Assembly (NCBI RefSeq): GCF_003094615.1
Contig: NZ_QDKO01000011.1
Location: 1 to 64,000 of the forward strand
Origin: Caulobacter radicis
GTDB lineage: Bacteria; Pseudomonadota; Alphaproteobacteria; Caulobacterales; Caulobacteraceae
DNA length: 64,000 bases
Direction: 5' to 3'
Shown here: positions 7,137-16,876 of the stretch, one piece after another
Layout: every line of letters starts with the position of its first letter
Position numbering within the stretch: position 1 is the first letter of the stretch
The notes under the pieces: model-generated
Databases searched by the model: none
The model's input: only the letters and a program-made list of their open reading frames with translations
Told to the model about the DNA's origin: nothing
Translations under genes and position numbers: made by a program

Positions 7137-8674
7137 CGACCTTCCGGACGACTGATCCCGATCCCTTCGACCTGGGCTTCGAGGCCGACGACGAGTTCGC
7201 CGCGCCCGCCGGGGACGATCCCTGGCGTACGGCCCCCGCCCCCGCGGCGGCGGCCGGCGACCCCTTCGCCGATTTTCCGCTGGCCCGCCGGCCGGAAGCC
7301 CGTTCGGCCGTCGCTCCGGGGCTGGCGAGCCTGGCCTCCAATCCGTTCGCCGACCTGGCCACGCCGGTCGCGCAGCCGCCACGCCCCGCGCCGGTCGCCG
7401 CGCCCGCGCCGCCGGCCATGGACTGGAACACCTCGGCCCATGAAGACGTCCTGCCGGGCGTCGACGCCGGCGTCGGCGAGGCCAGCGTGCCGCGCATCGC
7501 CATCCACGCCTTCGGCGTTCGCGCCGAGACCCTGGCGGTCATCGAGGCCGCCGCCGCCGACCGCCGCATGGTCCGCGCCTCGGTGGTCGCCCGTCACGGC
7601 GGGCTGGAGGCGGCCGTCGACTTCTACCAGAACCAGCCGACGCCCTCGCTGGTGCTGGTCGAGACCATGGACTCGGCCCAGCGCATGCTGGCCCTGCTGG
7701 ACGGCCTGGCCCAGGTCTGCGACCCCGGCACCAAGGTCGTGGTCATCGGCCAGACGAACGACATCGCCCTCTATCGCGAGCTGATGCGCCGCGGGGTCAG
7801 CGAATACCTGACCCAGCCCAAGAGCCCGCTGCAGGTGATCCGCGCGGTCACCGCGCTCTATTCGGATCCGTCGGCGCCGTTCGTCGGCCGCCAGGTCGCC
7901 TTCGTCGGCGCCAAGGGCGGGGTGGGCTCGTCGACCCTGGCCCACAACTTCGCCTGGTCGATGGCCGAGCGGATGGAGGCGGCCACCGTCATCGTCGACC
8001 TCGACCTGCCGTTCGGCACGGCCGGCCTCGACTTCAACCAGGACCCGCTGCAGGGCGTGTTCGACGCGCTCAGCCAGCCTGAGCGCCTGGACCCGGTGCT
8101 GATGGACCGGATGATGGTCCGCTGCGGCGACCGCCTGTCGCTGCTGGCCGCCCCGGCCACGCTGGAGCAGGACTACGACATCGGCGCCGACGCCTACGAG
8201 GAGGTGACGCAGAAGATGCGCGGCGCCGCCCCGTTCGTGGTGCTGGACCTGCCCCATGCCTGGGCGCCGTGGACCCGCAAGGTGCTGGTCGGCAGCGATG
8301 ATCTGGTGATCGTCGCGACGCCCGACCTGGCGTCCCTGCGCAACGCCAAGAACATCGTCGACCTGGTGCGCCAGGCGCGTCCGAACGACATCCCGCCGCG
8401 CCTGGTGCTCAACCAGGTGGGCGTGCCGGGCCGTCCCGAGATCCCGGTCAAGGACTTCGGCGAGGCCCTGGGGGTGACCCCGTCGCTGGTGCTGCCGTTC
8501 GATCCCAAGCTGTTCGGCCAGGCGGCCAACAACGGCCAGATGGTGGCCGAGGTGGCGCCCAAGTCGAAGGCGGCCGAGGGCGTCGATCACTTGGCGCGGC
8601 TGATCAGCCGCCGCGAGGCGCCGGCGGCGACCAAGTCGGCGTCGATCCTGTCGGGCCTGTTCAAGAAGAAGTAG
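7133..8674 (+). CDS. cpaE: CpaE, MinD/ParA-like ATPase with N-terminal receiver-like domain
   Basis: A 513-aa protein in three parts. Residues 1 to about 100 are low-complexity, Ala/Pro-rich and acidic. A pseudo-receiver domain follows (about 120-245; IAIHAFGVRAETLAVIEAAA..., no clear phosphoacceptor set). The rest is a MinD/ParA ATPase with deviant Walker A KGGVGSST near residue 262. CpaE is needed for polar localisation of the CpaC secretin and hence pilus position. It starts in an ATGA overlap with cpaD. The gap to cpaF is 6 bp. Confidence 0.92.
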   Translation: MTTFRTTDPDPFDLGFEADDEFAAPAGDDPWRTAPAPAAAAGDPFADFPLARRPEARSAVAPGLASLASNPFADLATPVAQPPRPAPVAAPAPPAMDWNTSAHEDVLPGVDAGVGEASVPRIAIHAFGVRAETLAVIEAAAADRRMVRASVVARHGGLEAAVDFYQNQPTPSLVLVETMDSAQRMLALLDGLAQVCDPGTKVVVIGQTNDIALYRELMRRGVSEYLTQPKSPLQVIRAVTALYSDPSAPFVGRQVAFVGAKGGVGSSTLAHNFAWSMAERMEAATVIVDLDLPFGTAGLDFNQDPLQGVFDALSQPERLDPVLMDRMMVRCGDRLSLLAAPATLEQDYDIGADAYEEVTQKMRGAAPFVVLDLPHAWAPWTRKVLVGSDDLVIVATPDLASLRNAKNIVDLVRQARPNDIPPRLVLNQVGVPGRPEIPVKDFGEALGVTPSLVLPFDPKLFGQAANNGQMVAEVAPKSKAAEGVDHLARLISRREAPAATKSASILSGLFKKK

Positions 8675-8680
8675 GGGCGA

Positions 8681-10177
<1,497 letters not shown>

Positions 10178-10186
10178 GGCGGGGTC

Positions 10187-11164
10187 ATGTTCATCCTGAT
10201 CGCGGTCCTGGGCTTCATCACCATCGCGGGGCTCGGCTTTGTTCTGACGGGCGGCGGCGAGAGCGCCAACGCCAAGGCGTCCAAGCGCGCCCAGGTGATC
10301 GTCGGCGGCGGCGAGCGCCAGGTCGCCGCGCGGGCCAAGGTCGCGGCCAACACTCCCGACGCCCGCCGCAAGCAGATCCTCAAGACGCTCAAGGAACAGG
10401 ACCGCAAACAGAAGAAGGCCACCCTGACGATCGCCGCGCGCCTGCGGGCCGCGGGCCTGGGCGAGAACGTCAAGCTGTTCTGGATCATCAGCGCGGTGCT
10501 CGGGGTGCTGGTCGCCGTGATCCTGCTGGCCGTCCGGCAGATGCCGGTGGTGGCCCTGGCCGGCGGCTTCGCCGCGGCGCTGGGCCTGCCGCGCTGGGTG
10601 ATCGGGTTCCTGGGCAAGCAGCGCACCAGGAAGTTCATCGACGCCTTCGCCGACGCCATCGACATCATCGTGCGCGGCATCAAGTCGGGCCTGCCGGTGC
10701 ATGACTGCCTGAAGATCATCGGCAAGGAGAGCCCCGAGCCCCTGGCCGGCGAGTTCCGCACCCTGACCGAGAACATCGCCATGGGCATGCCGATCGACGC
10801 GGCGCTGGAGCGGCTGTACGAGCGGATGCCCACGGCCGAGGTGCGCTTCTTCGCCATCGTGCTCAACATCCAGCAGAAGACCGGCGGCAATCTGGCCGAG
10901 GCGCTGGGCAACCTGTCGACCGTGCTGCGCTCGCGCAAGCTGATGGCCGAGAAGATCAAGGCCCTGTCGGCGGAAGCCGTGGCCTCGGCCTTCATCATCG
11001 GCTGCCTGCCGCCCGGCGTGATGATCCTGATCACCATCATCGCCCCCGACTACATGAGCACCCTGTTCACCGATCTGCGCGGCCGCCTGATGCTGCTGGT
11101 CGCGGCGGTGTGGATGAGCATGGGCATCTTCATCATGCGCCGCATGATCAACTTCAAGTTCTAG
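10187..11164 (+). CDS. tadB: Inner-membrane platform protein TadB (CpaG)
   Basis: A 325-aa type II secretion F-domain protein. It has an N-terminal helix, a basic cytoplasmic stretch, two central helices (about 96-135), the GspF domain (FADAIDIIVRGIKSGLPVHDCL and VRFFAIVLNIQQKTGGNLAEAL) and a C-terminal helical hairpin. With TadC it forms the inner-membrane platform driven by CpaF. The gap to cpaF is 9 bp, and tadC follows by 10 bp. Confidence 0.9.
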   Translation: MFILIAVLGFITIAGLGFVLTGGGESANAKASKRAQVIVGGGERQVAARAKVAANTPDARRKQILKTLKEQDRKQKKATLTIAARLRAAGLGENVKLFWIISAVLGVLVAVILLAVRQMPVVALAGGFAAALGLPRWVIGFLGKQRTRKFIDAFADAIDIIVRGIKSGLPVHDCLKIIGKESPEPLAGEFRTLTENIAMGMPIDAALERLYERMPTAEVRFFAIVLNIQQKTGGNLAEALGNLSTVLRSRKLMAEKIKALSAEAVASAFIIGCLPPGVMILITIIAPDYMSTLFTDLRGRLMLLVAAVWMSMGIFIMRRMINFKF

Positions 11165-11174
11165 GGAGACGCGC

Positions 11175-12161
11175 ATGGTCCAGATGCTGACGGATCCTTC
11201 GAACTTGCTGACCGCCTTCGTGGCGCTGGTGGTGTTCGCCACCATCATCACCCTGGCCGCGCCGGTGTTGAACGATAACGGGCTGGAAAGCCGGCTGAAG
11301 TCGGTGGCCAACCGTCGCGAGGAGCTGCGTCGCCGCTCGCGCGCGGCCATGGCCCAGAAGGGCGCCACGGGCTCGAGCCTGCGCCACACCGACGAGGGCG
11401 TCTACAAGACCATCGTCGACCGCCTCCAGCTGTCGAAGCTGCTGGAGGATCCCAAGGTGGTCGACAAGCTGGCCCAGGCCGGCTTCCGCGGCCCCAGGCC
11501 GGTGTCGACCTTCTACTTCTTCCGCTTCGTGATGCCGTTCGCCTTCGCCCTGCTGGCGGCGATCTATCTGTTCGGCATGAACGGCTTCGGCCTGCAGATG
11601 ACCCAGAAGCTGGCGATCTGCGTCGGCGCCCTGACGGTCGGCTACTACGCGCCCAACCTCTACATCCAGAACGCGGCCCAGAAGCGCCGGGAGTCGATCG
11701 TCGCGTCCTTCCCCGACGCCCTCGACCTGTTGCTGATCTGCGTCGAGAGCGGCATGTCGATCGAGGCGGCGATCCAGAAGGTCAGCAACGAGGTCGGCGG
11801 CAGCTCGATGGAGCTGGCCGAGGAACTCAGCCTGCTCACCGCCGAGCTGTCCTACCTGCCCGACCGGCGCCTAGCCTACGAGGGGCTGGCGCGCCGCACC
11901 AACCACCCGGGCATCAAGTCGGTGGCCACGGCCATGATCCAGGCCGAGCGCTACGGCACGCCGCTGGGCGCGGCCCTGCGGGTGATGGCCAAGGAAAACC
12001 GCGAACTGCGCCTGTCGGCCGCCGAAAAGAAGGCCGCCAGCCTGCCGCCCAAGCTGACCGTGCCGATGATCGTGTTCTTCCTGCCGGTGCTGTTCATCGT
12101 CATCCTGGGTCCGGCGATCCTCAAGGTCACCGACCTGATGGCCAAGAAGCCGGTCGGCTGA
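11175..12161 (+). CDS. tadC: Inner-membrane platform protein TadC (CpaH)
   Basis: A 328-aa partner of TadB. Membrane helices lie at about 10-28, 110-160 and 295-320. The GspF domain shows SFPDALDLLLICVESGMSIEAAI and GTPLGAALRVMAKENRELRL. It is the last gene of the cpaB-tadC transcription unit; a hairpin follows in the 64-bp gap to the convergent halogenase gene. Confidence 0.9.
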   Translation: MVQMLTDPSNLLTAFVALVVFATIITLAAPVLNDNGLESRLKSVANRREELRRRSRAAMAQKGATGSSLRHTDEGVYKTIVDRLQLSKLLEDPKVVDKLAQAGFRGPRPVSTFYFFRFVMPFAFALLAAIYLFGMNGFGLQMTQKLAICVGALTVGYYAPNLYIQNAAQKRRESIVASFPDALDLLLICVESGMSIEAAIQKVSNEVGGSSMELAEELSLLTAELSYLPDRRLAYEGLARRTNHPGIKSVATAMIQAERYGTPLGAALRVMAKENRELRLSAAEKKAASLPPKLTVPMIVFFLPVLFIVILGPAILKVTDLMAKKPVG

Positions 12162-12178
12162 TCTTCCCCGAAAAGTCG

Positions 12179-12208
12179 ACCCCCGCCGGCGCAGGTTCCG
12201 GCGAGGGT
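12179..12208. terminator. Hairpin between convergent tadC and halogenase genes
   Basis: ACCCCCGCCGG (12179-12189) pairs with 12198-12208 at 10 of 11 positions around an 8-base loop. There is no T-run in the tadC direction. Read from the minus strand it is followed by TTTT, so it fits a terminator for the halogenase side and possibly a bidirectional barrier. Confidence 0.5.
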
Positions 12209-12225
12209 CAGTCAGGGGAAGGGGA

Positions 12226-13728
12226 TCAGCCCGCCAGGCGGGTTTCGGCGCGGGCGAGGAACGCGGCGTGGCTCGGCAGCGATGAGGCGGCGCGGCCGGC
12301 GATGCGGGCCAGGTCGTCCAGCCAGCCGTCGACCTGGGCGTCGGCGACCACGGCGGTCATCGGATGGGCCGCGGCGGGCGTGACGCCCTGACCCAGCAGC
12401 ACCTGAACCCAGCTGCTTTCCTTGAAGAGGTCCTCGTCGCGGCTGAACACCCGGCCGCTGCTGGCGAACAGGGCCATGCGCGCGGCCAGGGTCTCGGGGA
12501 TCTCCATCGCCTTGCGGCTGGCCCAGAACGGCGTGTCCTCGCGCTGCGTGGCCTTGTAGTGCAGGACGAGAAAGTCGCGGATGCAGGCGTATTCCTGCTC
12601 GGTCTGGCGATTGAACTCGTCGGCCAGCAGCGGGTCGAAGCCTTGGTCGGGAAACAGCGCCAGCAGGCGCGCCAGGCCCGATTGGACGAGGTGGATGCTG
12701 GTCGACTCCAGCGGCTCCATGAAGCCCGAAGCCAGGCCCAGGGCCACGACGTTGCGGTTCCAGCTCTTCCTGCGGCGGCCGGTGACGAAGGTCAGCAGGC
12801 GCGGATCGGCCAGGGCCTCGCCTTCCAGATTGTCCATCAGCACGCGGGCGGCGGCGTCCTTGTCGGTCCAGGCGCTGGAGAAGACGTGGCCGTTGCCGGT
12901 GCGGTGCTGCAACGGGATCCGCCATTGCCAGCCGGCGTCGCGGGCCCAGGCGCGGGTGTAGGGAACCGGCGGGGCGTCATCGCGGCTGGGCACGGCCCAG
13001 GCGCTGTCCATCGGCAGCCACCTGCGCCAGTCCTCGTAGCCGGTCTTCAGCGCCTCCTCGATCAGGAGGCCGCGGAAGCCCGAGCAGTCGATGAAGAGGT
13101 CGCCCTCGATCCGGCGGTCGTCCTCCAGGGCCACGGCTCGCAGGAAGCCGCTGTCGCCATCCTGGTCGACGCCGACGATGCGGCCCTCGACGCGTACGAC
13201 CCCGCGCGCCTCGGCATAGGTCCGCAGGTGGCGGGCATAGAGGGCGGCGTCGAAGTGGAAGGCCCAGGTCAGGGGCTCGGCCCCACCCGGCGTAACACGG
13301 CCGAAGCGTCCGGCGCGGGCGGCCAGGGCGTTGGCCGACCAGGCCCAAAAGTCGTCGCCGGCGGTTCCGCGCCGGCGGGCGTCCAGCCAGTAGTGGTGAA
13401 AGGGCGTGGTCCCCAGCGGCCGGCCGACCGGGCCGAAGGCGTGCATGTAGCGGTGGCCGGGACGCAGCCAGTCGACGAACTCGATGCCCAGCTTGATCGT
13501 GCCTTCGGTGGCGCGAAGGAAGGCGTCCTCGTCCAGGCCCAGGAAGGCGTTGAAGTTGCGCAGCTGCGGGATCGAGGCCTCGCCGACTCCGACCGTGCCG
13601 ATCGCCTCGGACTCCACCAGGCTGATCTTCGCGGCCGGGCCCAGGGCGCGGGCCAGCATCGCCGCGCTCATCCAGCCGGCCGTGCCGCCGCCGACGATGA
13701 CGATCCTGCCGATGCGGTTGTCCGCCAT
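12226..13728 (-). CDS. Flavin-dependent (tryptophan-type) halogenase homologue
   Basis: A 500-aa FAD protein of the tryptophan halogenase family. It has the nucleotide-binding motif VGGGTAGW (residues 12-19), lysine 79 in EGTIKLGIEF at the position of the catalytic lysine of PrnA/RebH, the diagnostic WxWxIP motif as WQWRIP (about residue 270), and the SGFMEPLESTSIH segment that carries the conserved glutamate. All key residues look intact. Family enzymes use FADH2, O2 and halide to halogenate indoles or other aromatics; the substrate here is unknown. It lies after a TonB-dependent receptor in a sugar locus, separated from it by a terminator. Confidence 0.85.
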   Translation of the reverse strand: MADNRIGRIVIVGGGTAGWMSAAMLARALGPAAKISLVESEAIGTVGVGEASIPQLRNFNAFLGLDEDAFLRATEGTIKLGIEFVDWLRPGHRYMHAFGPVGRPLGTTPFHHYWLDARRRGTAGDDFWAWSANALAARAGRFGRVTPGGAEPLTWAFHFDAALYARHLRTYAEARGVVRVEGRIVGVDQDGDSGFLRAVALEDDRRIEGDLFIDCSGFRGLLIEEALKTGYEDWRRWLPMDSAWAVPSRDDAPPVPYTRAWARDAGWQWRIPLQHRTGNGHVFSSAWTDKDAAARVLMDNLEGEALADPRLLTFVTGRRRKSWNRNVVALGLASGFMEPLESTSIHLVQSGLARLLALFPDQGFDPLLADEFNRQTEQEYACIRDFLVLHYKATQREDTPFWASRKAMEIPETLAARMALFASSGRVFSRDEDLFKESSWVQVLLGQGVTPAAAHPMTAVVADAQVDGWLDDLARIAGRAASSLPSHAAFLARAETRLAG

Positions 13729-13760
13729 GGCCTTTAAGTCCTTCTCTCCCTGTGAAAAGC

Positions 13761-13790
13761 AAAAAGCCCCGCCGGCGGACCGGCGGGGCT
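13761..13790 (-). terminator. Intrinsic terminator after the TonB receptor
   Basis: On the minus strand AGCCCCGCCGG (13790-13780) pairs perfectly with 13775-13765 around a four-base loop and is followed by a run of T (13765-13761). It lies 14 bp past the receptor stop and upstream of the halogenase. Halogenase expression must therefore come from read-through or its own short promoter. Confidence 0.85.
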
Positions 13791-13803
13791 CTTCGGGGCG
13801 GGC

Positions 13804-16572
13804 CTAGAACTTGTAGGCGACGCCGAACATGTAGGTGGTGCCGTACTTCTGGTAGTCGATGGTCCGGCGCTTATCGCCGTTCTCGTAGGTCTTGAACGGC
13901 TCGTCGGTGATGTTGTTGGCTTGCAGCATCAGCGACAGGCCCTCGAAGCGGCCCTCGCGGAACTCGTAGCCGATCTGGGCGTCGAGCACCGATTCAGCGT
14001 CCACCGTGCGGTAGATGCGAGCGGCCGACAGGCCGGCCACCTCGCCCAGGAACTTGCCGCGATAGCGGTTGCTGATCCGGGCGTTGAAGCCGTTGTTCTC
14101 GTAGTAGAACGTGGTGTTGACGACCTTCTTCGACAGGCCGGGCATGTCGATCGGGTCCATGTTGTCTTCCAGCTTCACTTCGCTGTCGGTCAGCGAGGCG
14201 CTGAACTGCAGGCCGAAGTGGCGCAGGGGCTCCCACAGCAGGTCGCCTTGCAGCGAGGTCGAGAACTCGACGCCGCGGATGAAGCCGCCCTTGCCGTTGT
14301 CGGGGCCGGTGACCAGGCCGACGGTGGTGCCGAGCGCGGCCTGCTGGGCCGGGGTCAGCAGGTAGGTGAAGGCCGCGAAGTCCTTGTAGCTTGAGGAGTT
14401 CGAGTTCACGTAGTTCGACAGCTTCTTGTAGTAGGCGGCCACCGAGACATAGGCCGAGCGGCCGAAATACTTCTCCAGCGACAGGTCGACGCCGTCGGCG
14501 ATGTACGGACGCAGGCGCGGGTTGCCGCCGTTGGCGCTGAAGTACGACTGGCTCGGATTGGTCGAGGTCAGGTAGGCCGGATTCTGGTTGAACGACTGGC
14601 TGGCGCGCAGCTCGTCCATCCGGGCGCGGGCCAGGGTGCGGGCCAGGCCGACGCGCAGCAGGGTCTCGTTGCTGAGGTCGAACGTCAGGTTCAGGCTGGG
14701 CAGCACGTAGGTGAACTTGTCGCCGTCGTCGGTCGACATCGGGTTGGCGACGTTGTTGGGGTCGACGGCCACGCCGGTCGAGAACTGGTCGGTATAGACC
14801 ACCTGCACGCCGGCGTTGCCGGTCACCGGGATCGAGCCGACGGTGCTGTCGATGCCGAACTTGGCGTAGGCCAGGTGGACCTCTTCGCTCACCGACCAGT
14901 TGCGGGTCTGCACGGCGGGGTTCTGGTCGGCGATCAGCGTGTAGACGCCGTTCTTCAGCAGGTACATCGGATCATAGGCCAGCATGCCCTTGATGCCGAT
15001 CATGTCGAGGCTGACCGTGCCCAGGATCGCCGCGGCCGGGATGGCGCGGCTGGTCGGGGCGCCGTCGGCGATGCGGCCGCCAAAGGTCAGGAAGCTTTCG
15101 TGCACTTCCTTGGACTTTTCGCGCAGGCTGCCGTTGTAGGCGAACTCGACGCTGTTGATCGGACCCCAGGACAGGTCGCGCTTGGCGGCCAGCTTGATCG
15201 CCTTCAGCTCGTCCTCGATTTCCGGGGTGTTGTAGAAGCCGGCCTGGGTCAGGGCCCCGCCGGCCGCGCCCGCGCCCCAGCCTTGCGGGTCGGTCAGCAC
15301 GATCTGGGCGGCGTTGGTGTAGTCCAGCGTCGAGCTGAACAGGGTGCCGGCGCCGGGCGTGGTGCGGAAGCTCAAGGTGTCGGTCGCGCCGCTGCCGCTG
15401 GGGCCGGTGCCCGAATAGGACTCGAAGATCACGTCCTTGCGCTCGGCGTGCGACCAGGAGAGGTCGGCGACCGCCGTCCAGCCGTTGTCGAACGTGTAGG
15501 CGGTGTTCCAGCCCAGCGAGGCCAGCTTGGCGTTGCGGGTGTTGAGGTCGTTGCGCATCACGCCCTTGACCCCGGTGTAGGTCCCGGCGGTCACGAAGCC
15601 GTCGGTGACGGTGTATCCGGGCTGCAGCGTGGCCGAGCTCCAGTAGAGCGGCAGCTCGATGCCGCGCAGGATCTGCTTTTCCTTGAAGTCGGAATAGTAG
15701 GCGTCGAGCGAGGTGTGGAACTTGTCGTTCGGCTTGTACTCGAACACGCCGATCACGCCGGTGCGCTTGAGGTTGTTGGACTGGTTGTAGGGCTTGGCGC
15801 CGCCGATCACCAGGTCGTTGGCCGCGCCCGTGGTGGGATAGCCCCAGGCGTTGAAGCGGCGGCTCTGGGTCGGCGACGAGATGTGCGAGACCGACAGCGC
15901 CACGCCGACGGTGTCGTCGGCGAACTGGTCGACGAAGGTGGCGCTGAAGCGGCCGCCCTTGTCCTTGGCGTCGGGGTTCAGCTTCTTCTCGCCGTTCATC
16001 TCGTAGCGGGCGTTGGCCGAGATGACCGTCTTGCCGTAGTCGAGCGGGCGGATGGTGCGCAGGTCGACCGTGGCGGCCAGGCCCTGGCCGACGACGCCGG
16101 CGTCCGGGGTCTTGTAGACCACCACGCCGCTGAGGATTTCCGACGGATACTGGTCGAACTCGACGCCGCGGTTGTCGCTGGTCGAGACCTGCTCGCGGCC
16201 GTTCAGCAGCACGGTGTTGAAGTCGGGGCCCAGGCCCCGGACCGAGATCGACTGGGCGCGGCCGTCGAGGCGCTGGGCGGTCAGGCCCGGCAGGCGCGCC
16301 AGGGATTCGGCGATCGAGGTGTCGGGCAGCTTGCCGATGTCCTCGGCCGAGACCGTCTCGACGATCGAGCTGGAGGCCTTCTTCAGGGCGATCGAGTTCT
16401 CGATCGAGGCCCGGATGCCGGTGACGGTGATTTCCTCGACGGCGTTGTCTTCGGTGGTCTGGCCGGCGGCCGGGGTCTGCGCCTGGGCCGCTCCGGCGGC
16501 GAGCAGCAGCGCCAGGCCGGTGGCGGCCCCGCTCATCAGCGCCGCGCGGCGCAGCTTGAATCGGATGTCCAT
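13804..16572 (-). CDS. TonB-dependent outer-membrane receptor (MalA-like maltodextrin transporter)
   Basis: A 922-aa receptor with a signal peptide (cleavage after GAAQAQ, about 32), a TonB-box-like EEITVTG, and a plug domain with DIGKLPDTSIAESLARLPG and SVRGLGPDFNTVLLNGRE. A beta-barrel follows, ending in the terminal aromatic YMFGVAYKF. It resembles the large carbohydrate-type receptors of Caulobacter. The C. crescentus MalA maltodextrin transporter sits in a similar setting next to amylase, glucosidase and a LacI-type gene; that identity is inferred from context and size. Its promoter shares a 304-bp gap and GCAA/TTGC repeats with the divergent amylase. Confidence 0.88.
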   Translation of the reverse strand: MDIRFKLRRAALMSGAATGLALLLAAGAAQAQTPAAGQTTEDNAVEEITVTGIRASIENSIALKKASSSIVETVSAEDIGKLPDTSIAESLARLPGLTAQRLDGRAQSISVRGLGPDFNTVLLNGREQVSTSDNRGVEFDQYPSEILSGVVVYKTPDAGVVGQGLAATVDLRTIRPLDYGKTVISANARYEMNGEKKLNPDAKDKGGRFSATFVDQFADDTVGVALSVSHISSPTQSRRFNAWGYPTTGAANDLVIGGAKPYNQSNNLKRTGVIGVFEYKPNDKFHTSLDAYYSDFKEKQILRGIELPLYWSSATLQPGYTVTDGFVTAGTYTGVKGVMRNDLNTRNAKLASLGWNTAYTFDNGWTAVADLSWSHAERKDVIFESYSGTGPSGSGATDTLSFRTTPGAGTLFSSTLDYTNAAQIVLTDPQGWGAGAAGGALTQAGFYNTPEIEDELKAIKLAAKRDLSWGPINSVEFAYNGSLREKSKEVHESFLTFGGRIADGAPTSRAIPAAAILGTVSLDMIGIKGMLAYDPMYLLKNGVYTLIADQNPAVQTRNWSVSEEVHLAYAKFGIDSTVGSIPVTGNAGVQVVYTDQFSTGVAVDPNNVANPMSTDDGDKFTYVLPSLNLTFDLSNETLLRVGLARTLARARMDELRASQSFNQNPAYLTSTNPSQSYFSANGGNPRLRPYIADGVDLSLEKYFGRSAYVSVAAYYKKLSNYVNSNSSSYKDFAAFTYLLTPAQQAALGTTVGLVTGPDNGKGGFIRGVEFSTSLQGDLLWEPLRHFGLQFSASLTDSEVKLEDNMDPIDMPGLSKKVVNTTFYYENNGFNARISNRYRGKFLGEVAGLSAARIYRTVDAESVLDAQIGYEFREGRFEGLSLMLQANNITDEPFKTYENGDKRRTIDYQKYGTTYMFGVAYKF

Positions 16573-16617
16573 GTGTTCCCTCCCGCAAGTTGGTCCGCGC
16601 GGTTCTCCCGCGCCGTG

Positions 16618-16656
16618 TTGCGCAAATTACTGCAAACGCATTGCGACTTTTGCAAC
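16618..16656. promoter_or_regulatory. Candidate LacI-family operators upstream of TonB receptor
   Basis: A cluster of TTGCGCAA (16618-16625), TGCAA-N5-TTGCG (16631-16645) and a further TTGCAA (16650-16655). The arms resemble GCAAA/TTTGC palindromes in other promoters of the same sugar locus. Binding by the local LacI-type regulator is inferred. Confidence 0.5.
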
Positions 16657-16791
16657 TGAAAAATGGACGGATTGTCATGTTACGTGACGTCAGGCCTGGT
16701 GAAGCCCGCGTTTCAAAGGGTTTTTGCGGCTATTTGGCCACAGTGCGACCGGGCTTGATGGGCTGATCGCGAGGCGAATGGATTGACAGCC

Positions 16792-16807
16792 TGCAAGCGG
16801 CTTTGCA
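16792..16807. promoter_or_regulatory. Candidate LacI-family operator upstream of alpha-amylase
   Basis: TGCAAGCGGCTTTGCA, an inverted repeat TGCAA-N6-TTGCA, followed eight bases later by another TGCAAAA (16814-16820). It is on the amylase side of the divergent promoter region. Confidence 0.5.
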
Positions 16808-16876
16808 AATCTATGCAAAATTGACCTGGGCGATGCATCGTTCAGGATCGCGACGCTAGGGATGGAGGGGCAGGGG

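Larger units (their letters stand above)
16573..16876. other. Divergent promoter region, TonB receptor / alpha-amylase (304 bp)
   Basis: There is no gene here. It is AT-richer than its surroundings and holds two clusters of GCAA/TTGC inverted repeats, one near each gene, listed separately as candidate operators. The repeats near the receptor start about 45 bp upstream of its ATG, and those near the amylase about 70 bp upstream. Confidence 0.6.

Noticed and set aside
14875..16659. Plus-strand frame of nearly 600 codons opposite the TonB receptor
   Set aside because: It has no recognisable domain, has shadow-type composition, and the receptor on the minus strand has signal peptide, plug and barrel end.
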